Shown one piece after another: positions 23,530 through 30,377 of a DNA stretch of 64,000 nt (positions within the stretch are counted from its first letter, which is position 1; the number at the start of each line of letters is the position of its first letter). Made by a program: the position numbers and the translations under genes. The stretch comes from Owenweeksia hongkongensis DSM 17368 (GTDB lineage Bacteria; Bacteroidota; Bacteroidia; Flavobacteriales; Schleiferiaceae), in NCBI RefSeq assembly GCF_000236705.1, contig NC_016599.1, positions 2,666,001-2,730,000 on the forward strand, read 5' to 3'. The notes beneath the pieces are model-generated. The model saw only the letters and a program-made list of their open reading frames with translations, ran no database searches and was not told the DNA's origin.

Positions 23530-25506
23530 ATGAAAAAGCTAGTTATTATTTTATCAATAATGTCACAAGTTAGTATTGGACAGGATATTACGACTGTAAT
23601 AGGGTGGGGAGATAATACAAATGGTCAGATTTCAGTTCCTACAAGTTTAGAAAACGTAAAGGAAGTAGCCTGTGGAGGGTCTTTTAGTTTGGCTCTTTTA
23701 CAAAATGGAGGAGTGATTGGCTGGGGATCGAATGCAAGTGGGCAGATAGCCAGCTTAAATCGATTTTATAATATTGATAAGATTGCAGCAGGTTTTAACC
23801 ATTCATTACTTTTAACAAAATCTGGTGATTTGTATGAACTAGGAGGCTTTGGTCTCAGGGATGGAGTAATTAGGCCAGATGATTTGAATGATGCTGTTGA
23901 TATCTCAGCAGGTTATGGTTTTAGCTTAGCTCTCTTAAAAAATGGAGAAGTAAAAGGCTGGGGGCTGGATAATTTTGGGCAGGCCTCCGTTCCAAAAGGG
24001 CTAGGGGGTGTTGTAGAAATATCTGCAGGTTATAATGTTGCTGCAGCACTAAAGCAAAATGGAGAAGTAGAGACCTGGGGTAAGATAAGCCCAGATTGGG
24101 TAAGAAGCATCCCAGAGGAGTGTTTTCCAATTAAAAAGATATATGCAGGCATGGAGTGCTTGACAATTTTAGGAACAAATGGAATGCTGTATAGTAATTG
24201 TTCTGAACCGCAATCATATCCTTTATCAAATAGAGAAAACTCAATTGTTAAGATATTTTCGAGCAAGGGGGGACACGGTTTTATGCAAAGAAAAGATGGT
24301 GAAATAGTGGGGTGGGGCTCCAATGAGTATGGTCAATTAGATTTGCCAGAAAGGGGCAAGAGTGCTGTTTCAATTGCCACTGGAAGCTGGCATTCGTTAG
24401 CTATTATAAAGCTGAGTCAAGATGAGGCATTTGAGTATTATCTTCAGCTTGCGATGGAAGGGAACCAAGAGTATTGGGACAGGATTCTAACCATGTATAA
24501 TCCAAAAAGCCCAACGCAACGTGAATACTCAGAATTGTTGGCTAATATTAGATTGTTGCGAATTAGGAGTTATACTATTCTTAAAGAACAATACTTCGAT
24601 GTGCTGAATAAATTTTGGGGTGGGCAGGGAACATTTCCAATTTCCGAAAAAAGAGTTTACCCGTGTGAGAAGAATGGAGCTTCTTTAACTGCCATTGCTA
24701 ATATTGTGTATACAGCCGAAAAAAAGTTAGAACCAGATGCCGTTGTGGTAGCTTTTCTCAAATTTGAGCAGGACTGGGCAATTGAAATGTACAAACAACA
24801 GCAGCAGCTTAATAAGGCTATGAGAGAAGTTATTTTCAATTGGGCATTTCGGCCGTCATGGATGTACCCAAATGTAGATGCAAATGGAAACATTGATATG
24901 TCGGCCAATGAGATTGAAAGAATGTTGGATAATAACGAAGAGGTGTCGCAAAAAACATACGAGGTGATTTCAGGCGCTGGAGAGATAATTGCAACTCTGA
25001 AAGATAGTGAGGAGTTGTGGCAAACTTACAAGTCTGTGAAAGGCAGGTTTCTAAAATACCTAGAAAGATCTTCATATACTCTCAAAGAGGCGGGCGTTCT
25101 AAAGGCCCAGCTTGGCCTCTACTGTGATCCTGAAGAAATGGTAAGGGTATACGATATGTGGTTTGAAAAGGAATACCTAAATAACCGAACTTTAGTACGG
25201 TATTATCCCTCCCTTCTGTCAAAGTATCAGTCTGAAGGAAGAAATATTGATGCAATCAAATTATTACTTGATTCAAAAACCGCCACCGAAGAAGAAATAA
25301 CAAACATGCTGGTTGCCTCTGTTAACGCTGGGCGTGTTTATGCAGTGCATTTATTGCTTTCAAGAGGAGCTAATCCTGATTTAAAAGGAAAAAAAGGGAT
25401 TTCGGCAAGAGAGGAGCTACAACGAGACCCGATGGGTCCGATACAAAATGAGATAAGGGCTTTGTTCAAACAATATGAGCCTTATGCTAGAAGAGGCATC
25501 TATTAA
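23530..25506 (+). CDS. secreted RCC1-repeat protein with C-terminal ankyrin segment
   Basis: A 658-residue protein with a signal peptide (MKKLVIILSIMSQVSIGQ). Residues about 20-300 hold roughly six RCC1-type blades (VIGWGDNTNGQISVP, ACGGSFSLALLQNGGVIGWG, SAGYGFSLALLKNGEVKGWG, IVGWGSNEYGQLDLP). They should form an incomplete or six- to seven-bladed propeller for protein binding. The next 280 residues are helical with no known domain. The end (about 590-640) resembles ankyrin repeats (VYAVHLLLSRGANPDLKGKK). RCC1 repeats in bacteria are usually surface or secreted binding modules. It is in one operon with the exported protein upstream. The ankyrin call is weaker than the RCC1 call. Confidence 0.8.
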   Translation: MKKLVIILSIMSQVSIGQDITTVIGWGDNTNGQISVPTSLENVKEVACGGSFSLALLQNGGVIGWGSNASGQIASLNRFYNIDKIAAGFNHSLLLTKSGDLYELGGFGLRDGVIRPDDLNDAVDISAGYGFSLALLKNGEVKGWGLDNFGQASVPKGLGGVVEISAGYNVAAALKQNGEVETWGKISPDWVRSIPEECFPIKKIYAGMECLTILGTNGMLYSNCSEPQSYPLSNRENSIVKIFSSKGGHGFMQRKDGEIVGWGSNEYGQLDLPERGKSAVSIATGSWHSLAIIKLSQDEAFEYYLQLAMEGNQEYWDRILTMYNPKSPTQREYSELLANIRLLRIRSYTILKEQYFDVLNKFWGGQGTFPISEKRVYPCEKNGASLTAIANIVYTAEKKLEPDAVVVAFLKFEQDWAIEMYKQQQQLNKAMREVIFNWAFRPSWMYPNVDANGNIDMSANEIERMLDNNEEVSQKTYEVISGAGEIIATLKDSEELWQTYKSVKGRFLKYLERSSYTLKEAGVLKAQLGLYCDPEEMVRVYDMWFEKEYLNNRTLVRYYPSLLSKYQSEGRNIDAIKLLLDSKTATEEEITNMLVASVNAGRVYAVHLLLSRGANPDLKGKKGISAREELQRDPMGPIQNEIRALFKQYEPYARRGIY

Positions 25507-25541
25507 AAACGGAAGATTTCGTTTCTAGTCTTGGTTTTATT

Positions 25542-26402
25542 TCACTGATCTTTTGAGTGTTTTCTGTTTTTCACTCTACCCCACCCCCAAGCCCCAGCAA
25601 ACAGCAACCCAGCAAAAGTGGCCATAGCACCGGCAATGCTGCCATCCAAAATGAGTGCTAGGTAATAACCTCCCACGGCAGTGAGTATTCCCAGAAGGGC
25701 AGTCAGCCAAAGCATTTTCTTAAGGCTTTCGGTAAGTAGGTAAGCGGTGGCAGGTGGAGCGATAAGTAGAGCTACTACTAAAATTGCACCCACAGATTCA
25801 AAAGAAACAACGGTGGTGAGGCTCACTAATCCCATAAAACCAAAGTGCCAAAAGGCAGTGGAGATACCCAAAGCCTTGGCGTAATCCGCATTAAAGGTGG
25901 TTAAGGCCAAGCCTTTGTCGCCTTTTACTAAAGCGATAATAATAATGAGTAAAACCGTTCCGCTAATCCACAAAGCTCGTGGGCCAATGTTGGTTCCATT
26001 GCCTAGCAAAATTGGGTCGAGCGGCACATAAGCGATTTCGCCATACAGCACACATTCCTGGTCAAGGTCTACCTGCCCGGTTAAGCTGGAAATAAGAATT
26101 ACGCCAAAGGCAAAAAGAGAAGTGAAGGTTACGCCAATCGAAGCGTCTTCCTGTAGGTTTGCTTTTTTGTGAAGTATCTCAATTAAAATAGTGGTAAGCA
26201 CACCAATAGCTGCTGCTCCTGCCAGCATTACAAAGTTTCCTCGCGAACCAGAGATTAAAAAGGCAATCACAATTCCCGGTAATACGGCATGGGAGATGGC
26301 ATCGCCTACCATCGCCATTTTTCGTAGGATGAGGTAGCAGCCGAGGAGGCCGCAGCTTACGGCTATTACTGATGCTGTTAGTATGATGTAGAATGCTGCC
26401 AC
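25542..26402 (-). CDS. metal ABC transporter permease (ABC-3 family)
   Basis: A 286-residue membrane protein with about eight helices and the ABC-3 family features (GLLGCYLILRKMAMVGDAIS at the start, then HAVLPGIVIAFLISG). It belongs to the ZnuB/MntB/TroD group that moves Zn2+, Mn2+ or Fe2+ across the inner membrane. It is the last gene of the reverse-strand metal operon, about 75 bp after the first permease. Having two different permease genes is common in TroCD-type systems, where they form a heterodimer. The metal cannot be read from this subunit. Start ATG at 26402. Confidence 0.9.
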   Translation of the reverse strand: MAAFYIILTASVIAVSCGLLGCYLILRKMAMVGDAISHAVLPGIVIAFLISGSRGNFVMLAGAAAIGVLTTILIEILHKKANLQEDASIGVTFTSLFAFGVILISSLTGQVDLDQECVLYGEIAYVPLDPILLGNGTNIGPRALWISGTVLLIIIIALVKGDKGLALTTFNADYAKALGISTAFWHFGFMGLVSLTTVVSFESVGAILVVALLIAPPATAYLLTESLKKMLWLTALLGILTAVGGYYLALILDGSIAGAMATFAGLLFAGAWGWGRVKNRKHSKDQ

Positions 26403-26477
26403 GCTACGATGTTAAAAGTTAAAAAGTTATATGTTAAAGGTTTCATTAGTTGGAATTGTGGTATTTCAGCGCTGTAA

Positions 26478-27803
26478 TTAAGTCCCCCTATAGGGGGATT
26501 TAGGGGGCGAGCTACCTTCGTAAGGTATCGGGCTTTCATGCGGATCCTTGTCCGGGTAACCGAGTTCACGTAAAAGTTCTTCTTCTATTTCAGGACTAAT
26601 AATATGTTCAATGGTTTCGGCATTGGGGTGAATGTGATCGGCCTTGAGGCGCATACGCTGCGTGAGATACATTTCCCAAAGTCGGTGGAGGCGAACCACG
26701 CGCTTAGCTTCGGTAAGGCCTGCTTCGCTCAGGCGAAAACCTTCAGCTTGGCGCAAAATCAAAAAGCGCTTTTTCAATAGGCGTAACCCCTTCTTAAGTT
26801 CATCCGAATTAAATTGTCGTATTTCCTGAAGGTCTTCCTCATCAATCACCGGGAAGTCTGCGTCTCGTCTTTCGCTGAGGTGGTAAATAGCTTTCAGGAT
26901 GTTTTCAGTTAAGATCTTTTCACGGTTTTCACGCTGGCGCTTCATCTTGCTCCATAGTCCTCGCTTGGGCGCAAACACCAAAGAGATCACCGCTATAGCG
27001 GAAAGGCTCATCACAATCCATGGTCCGGTGGGCATATTGGGTGCGGTAAAGCTGATGTATGAACCTACAAACCCGGAGAGCATTCCGGCAAAACCGGCAA
27101 TGAAAAGCATCTTCACCAGATTTTCTGTCCAGGAGCGTGCGGCAGCAGCTGGAGTAATAATCAAAGCAGCCATCAATACTACACCCACGGCTTGTATTCC
27201 GGTGGCTATAGCCAAAACGGTGATGGACGAAAGCACAAACTGCAAGCTCTTTACAGGTAGCCCCGAAATTTGGGCAAATTCTGCGTTAAAGCTCATCAGC
27301 TTAAATTCTTTAAAAAGTAAAAACACCGTTACCAAAAGTATGCTGGCTACCACGGAGTACGCTACCAAGTCATCTTTGGTCATAGAGGCGGCCTTCCCGA
27401 AAAGGAATTGATCGAGCCCGGCTTGATTGCCTGCACCGGAATGTTGAATGTGGGTGAGGAGTAAAATACCAACCCCAAAAAATACGCTTAGTACCAAGCC
27501 AATGGCCGTATCGGGTTTTAATTTGGAATGTTTGGTGATAGCCTCAATGAGGAGCATGGCAGCCCATCCGCTAATAAGCGCACCAAACATAAGTATGTAG
27601 GGGCTTTTGCTTTGGGTAACCATAAATGAAATGGCGATACCCGGCAAAATGGCGTGAGCTATGGCATCCCCGATAAGGGAGCGCTTGCGCAAAAAAGCAA
27701 AACTTCCTACCATAGCAGCGCTCATGCCAATAAACATGGTGCCGAAGGTTACAACCCGCACGTTGGGGTTGCTAAAGCTCAAAAATTCAAGAAGCTCCTT
27801 CAT
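26478..27803 (-). CDS. metal ABC permease fused to a DtxR-like domain
   Basis: A 441-residue fusion. Residues 1-285 are an ABC-3 permease (RKRSLIGDAIAHAILPGIA near 40; MAALIITPAAAARSWT late). After a basic linker (KMKRQRENREKIL), residues about 295-430 resemble the DtxR/MntR repressor. A winged-helix part (ENILKAIYHLSERRDADFPV) is followed by the dimer/metal part (RVVRLHRLWEMYLTQRM, HPNAETIEHIISPEIEEELL, GYPDKDPHESPIP). This could sense cytoplasmic metal at the transporter itself. The last ten or so residues (SPPKSPYRGT) are encoded by an inserted repeat that also supplies the stop. The 5' end overlaps the ATPase gene by 17 bp. Confidence 0.9.
   Translation of the reverse strand: MKELLEFLSFSNPNVRVVTFGTMFIGMSAAMVGSFAFLRKRSLIGDAIAHAILPGIAISFMVTQSKSPYILMFGALISGWAAMLLIEAITKHSKLKPDTAIGLVLSVFFGVGILLLTHIQHSGAGNQAGLDQFLFGKAASMTKDDLVAYSVVASILLVTVFLLFKEFKLMSFNAEFAQISGLPVKSLQFVLSSITVLAIATGIQAVGVVLMAALIITPAAAARSWTENLVKMLFIAGFAGMLSGFVGSYISFTAPNMPTGPWIVMSLSAIAVISLVFAPKRGLWSKMKRQRENREKILTENILKAIYHLSERRDADFPVIDEEDLQEIRQFNSDELKKGLRLLKKRFLILRQAEGFRLSEAGLTEAKRVVRLHRLWEMYLTQRMRLKADHIHPNAETIEHIISPEIEEELLRELGYPDKDPHESPIPYEGSSPPKSPYRGT
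26481..26509. repeat. CCCCCTA/TAGGGGG repeat forming the permease C-terminus
   Basis: AGTCCCCCTATAGGGGGATT followed by TAGGGGGC contains a CCCCCTATAGGGGG palindrome plus one more TAGGGGG unit. Elements of this form recur in many Bacteroidota genomes between genes. Here it lies at the very end of the permease-DtxR gene and is translated into its last residues. Confidence 0.6.
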
Positions 27804-28617
27804 CGCCTGGTCCTTCTTTTTCTTTAAACTCGCTTTCGCGCATAGGGAAATCTTTCTTCGCCATCAGGTCTCCAATTCGTGACAAAACTGTTAGGCGTCC
27901 ACCATAAGCTTCCTGTAAAAGTTCGGTTTCAAACACTTCTTGCTTGGGGCCGCTGGCCACCAATCTGGTGTTCAGCAAAACGATCCAATCAAAATATTCA
28001 TAAGCTGTTTGCAAATCGTGATGTACGATTACCACTGTCTTTCCTTCCTTTTTCATTTCAGAAAGCAGGGTTAAAATGGACTCTTCCGTGGCGGCATCTA
28101 CCCCTACAAAGGGTTCGTCCATTAGGTATAAATCGGCTTGTTGAGCTAAGGAGCGTGCAATGAAAACTCTTTGCTGTTGTCCACCCGAAAGTTGCGAAAT
28201 CTGACGGTTGGCATAGGGCAGCATATTTACTTTTTCTAACGCTTCCGTTGCAATGTCCTTATCCTTTTTGGTTAGTCTTTTAAAGAGGTTGCTTTTGCGG
28301 TAACGCCCCATCATAACCACATCCATCACATTGGCGGGAAAGTCCCAATCTACCGTTTCACGCTGAGGTACGTAGCTTACCCTTTCGCGGACTTCGTCCA
28401 ACTTTTTGCCAAACATGTTTACATAGCCGCTGTCGGGTTTCATCAGGCCCATCATGTTGCGAAGCAGTGTGGTTTTTCCCGAACCATTTGGGCCAACAAT
28501 CCCAATGAGTTGGCCTTGAGGCAAACTAAAGTCAATGTCCCACAATACAGGCTTGCGGTTGTAGCTTGCAGTGAGGTTGTGTACCTCTATCGCGGTTTTT
28601 TCGGGTCTGATGTCCAT
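27787..28617 (-). CDS. metal ABC transporter ATP-binding protein
   Basis: A 276-residue ABC ATPase. Walker A is GPNGSGKTT (42-50), the Q-loop is in SYVPQRETVDW, the signature is LSGGQQQRVFIARSL, Walker B is LYLMDEPFVGVD, and the switch His is in VIVHHDL. The DW after the Q-loop and the MDVVMMGRY segment are typical of Mn/Zn/Fe chelate-type ABC-3 systems (MntA/TroB/ZnuC). It energises the two permeases downstream. The gene lies 116 bp after the binding-protein gene; that gap is filled by an inverted repeat. Confidence 0.94.
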   Translation of the reverse strand: MDIRPEKTAIEVHNLTASYNRKPVLWDIDFSLPQGQLIGIVGPNGSGKTTLLRNMMGLMKPDSGYVNMFGKKLDEVRERVSYVPQRETVDWDFPANVMDVVMMGRYRKSNLFKRLTKKDKDIATEALEKVNMLPYANRQISQLSGGQQQRVFIARSLAQQADLYLMDEPFVGVDAATEESILTLLSEMKKEGKTVVIVHHDLQTAYEYFDWIVLLNTRLVASGPKQEVFETELLQEAYGGRLTVLSRIGDLMAKKDFPMRESEFKEKEGPGDEGAS

Positions 28618-28661
28618 TCTAATTTTTTTCAGTTTAGAGCTTATTCATGCTCTTTGTGTGT

Positions 28662-28728
28662 TCTCGACTCCGCTCGAACAGACCGTAGACGAGGTTTTGT
28701 CGGTTGGTCAGGTCGAGCGGAGTCGAGA
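28662..28728. repeat. intergenic inverted repeat with 16-bp perfect arms
   Basis: TCTCGACTCCGCTCGA at 28662-28677 is the exact complement of TCGAGCGGAGTCGAGA at 28713-28728, with a 35-nt spacer. Motifs of the type CTCGACTCCGCTCGA are known as dispersed intergenic repeats in Flavobacteriales. It sits inside the metal operon, between binding protein and ATPase, so its hairpin may affect relative expression or mRNA stability. Confidence 0.7.
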
Positions 28729-28733
28729 CCCAG

Positions 28734-29639
28734 TTACTTCAACGCCTCCGTTATCACCTTCACATTGTGATCAAACATTCCAACATACGTTCCCTCAGGT
28801 GTGCCAGCAGCGCCCAGTGCATCTGAGTATAATTCGCCTCCGAGTTTTACGTCATGTCCACTTTCACGGCAGCCTTCTATCACCGCTTCAATAGATTTTT
28901 TGGGCACCGAGCTTTCCACAAAAATGGCTTTGATCTTTTTTTCTGTGATGTATTTTACCAGTTCCGAAACATCTTGCAATCCGTACTCTGCGGTAGTACT
29001 GATGCCTTGCAAGCCGCGCACTTCCATACTGTATTGTTTCCCAAAATATTTGAAAGCATCATGTGCGGTGATCATTATCCGCTGGTCCGCAGGGATTTGA
29101 TTTAATTGATCCACAATTCGGCCATGGAGATAATAAAGTTCTTTAGCATAATCCTGTCGGTTTGCTTCTATTGAATCTGCGTAAGCAGGAAAGGTTTCTT
29201 GTAGCTTTTTAGAAAGGCCATTTACACCACGCACCCACACAGTAACATCAAACCAGATGTGCGGATCTTCAGCACCTTGAAAGTCGGTGCTATTTATAAG
29301 TAAGTTTTTTGGAACAAAATCAGCAATGGCAAATGTGGGTTTGGTTTTACCAAGTTTTTCAAATATTTCGCCCATTTTGCCTTCAAGGTGAAGCCCATTA
29401 TAAACCACCACATCGGCATTTGTTAGTGCAGCGATATCGCCTTGTGTAGCTTTATATAAATGTGGGTCAACCCCGGCTCCCATTAGTGAAGTTACCTTAA
29501 TTGTATCACCTACAAGGTTTTGCACAGCATCGCCAATTATGCTCGTGGTGCACACAATGTGCGGTCGGTGGTCCTTTTTCGTTTCGGTACAGGAAATAGC
29601 AAATACGGCTAAGACGCAGAATAGAATTATTTTTTTCAT
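28734..29639 (-). CDS. metal ABC transporter substrate-binding lipoprotein (TroA/ZnuA-like)
   Basis: About 301 residues from the ATG at 29637-29639. The frame is open nine codons further up, but MKKIILFCVLAVFAISC is the true lipoprotein signal, lipid on Cys17. Likely ligands are His in GVDPHLYKA, His in YNGLHLEG, His in MITAHDAFKYFG and Asp in GELYSDALG. This His/His/His/Asp set resembles TroA. PsaA/MntC-type Mn proteins have Glu at the third position, and the long His-rich loop of many ZnuA proteins is absent. Zn or Mn are both possible. Its start overlaps the repressor stop by 4 nt, so it is cotranscribed with its probable regulator. Confidence 0.92.
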   Translation of the reverse strand: MKKIILFCVLAVFAISCTETKKDHRPHIVCTTSIIGDAVQNLVGDTIKVTSLMGAGVDPHLYKATQGDIAALTNADVVVYNGLHLEGKMGEIFEKLGKTKPTFAIADFVPKNLLINSTDFQGAEDPHIWFDVTVWVRGVNGLSKKLQETFPAYADSIEANRQDYAKELYYLHGRIVDQLNQIPADQRIMITAHDAFKYFGKQYSMEVRGLQGISTTAEYGLQDVSELVKYITEKKIKAIFVESSVPKKSIEAVIEGCRESGHDVKLGGELYSDALGAAGTPEGTYVGMFDHNVKVITEALK

Positions 29640-30295
29640 AGTTGCTTTACAAATAGATTGGTACATACGGCAGCGCTTAGGCTAGTCTCGGATGTTGAGT
29701 TTATTTTTACACGCATTGACCCGTCAAATTCTTCTTTCTCCTCTACCATTAGTTTTGCGCCTAAGCCAATGCCCAGCTTTTCGAGATATCGAAGAAATTC
29801 AGGTGAGGTATCTTTTACACCTCTTATTATTACTTCAGAATTTGTTTCACACTCTTCTAAAGTAGTCTCTGTCCTTTTCGGGAAATTACCCGCATCATCT
29901 GGAATAGGATCACCATGGGGGTCATACTTCGGGTTACCCAAATAAGAATCTAGTCTATCGGTAAGTTTTACAGACTGGATGTGCTCTAGCTGCTCAGCCA
30001 CCTCATGCACTTCTTCCCATCCAAAACCGAGTTTGTCTACCAAAAAAACTTCCCACAATCGGTGCTTACGAACAGTTTTAATGGCGATTTCTTTGCCTTT
30101 GGCGGTAAGCTTTACGCCTTGGTACTTTTTGTAAATGAGTAAATCTTTATCACTCAATTTCTTGAGCATATCGCTCACAGAAGCCGCTTTGGTTTCAAGC
30201 CTTTCAGCAATGGCATTGGTAGTGGCGCCTTTTTCAGATCCTTGAGATAGGAAATGTATGGCTTTCAGGTAATTCTCTTCGGTAAATGTGTACAT
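29636..30295 (-). CDS. DtxR/MntR-family metal-dependent repressor
   Basis: About 219 residues from the ATG at 30293-30295 (MYTFTEENYLKAIHFLSQ). The frame runs seven codons further up, into the operator region, so the internal start is preferred. The winged helix spans about 1-65 (TNAIAERLETKAASVSDMLK). The dimer/metal domain spans about 70-140 (RKHRLWEVFLVDKLGFGWEE, HEVAEQLEHIQS). A C-terminal FeoA/SH3-like domain covers about 150-219. This three-domain build is that of DtxR/IdeR and longer MntR proteins. It heads the metal operon. Two matching palindromes lie just upstream, one in its own promoter and one in that of the TonB receptor. Confidence 0.93.
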   Translation of the reverse strand: MYTFTEENYLKAIHFLSQGSEKGATTNAIAERLETKAASVSDMLKKLSDKDLLIYKKYQGVKLTAKGKEIAIKTVRKHRLWEVFLVDKLGFGWEEVHEVAEQLEHIQSVKLTDRLDSYLGNPKYDPHGDPIPDDAGNFPKRTETTLEECETNSEVIIRGVKDTSPEFLRYLEKLGIGLGAKLMVEEKEEFDGSMRVKINSTSETSLSAAVCTNLFVKQL

Positions 30296-30308
30296 CAAAA
30301 AACAATTG

Positions 30309-30323
30309 CTAGGCAAATCTAAG
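30309..30323 (-). promoter_or_regulatory. candidate operator 1 overlapping -7 element of the repressor/metal operon
   Basis: Read on the reverse strand the sequence is CTTAGATTTGCCTAG. TTAG and CTAG/CTAA half-sites flank ATTTGC. It includes TAGATTTG, a match to the -7 consensus TAnnTTTG, 14 nt before the repressor ATG. It shares the pattern TTAGRTTTGYCTAR with operator 2. DtxR-family sites (TTAGG...CCTAA) look alike. Binding is inferred. Confidence 0.6.
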
Positions 30324-30332
30324 ATAAAATGT

Positions 30333-30362
30333 TTGATAGCTAATATTTAATATTTAGGTTTG
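30333..30362 (+). promoter_or_regulatory. promoter of the TonB receptor gene
   Basis: TTG at 30333-30335 and TAGGTTTG at 30355-30362 are separated by 19 nt and fit TTG-N17-23-TAnnTTTG. The transcript would begin near 30368, leaving a leader of only about 10 nt before the ATG at 30378. The -7 box lies wholly within operator 2. Confidence 0.55.
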
Positions 30363-30368
30363 TCTAAA
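30353..30368 (+). promoter_or_regulatory. candidate operator 2 overlapping -7 element of the TonB receptor
   Basis: TTTAGGTTTGTCTAAA has perfect outer arms (TTTAG/CTAAA) and contains the -7 box TAGGTTTG. Aligned to operator 1 the shared core is TTAGRTTTGYCTAR. A repressor bound here would block the receptor promoter. Confidence 0.6.
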
Positions 30369-30377
30369 AATTAATCA

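Noticed and set aside
28510-28894. Forward open frames across the gap in the metal operon
   Set aside because: They cover the ATPase start, the inverted repeat and the binding-protein end, all on the other strand, and have no domain.
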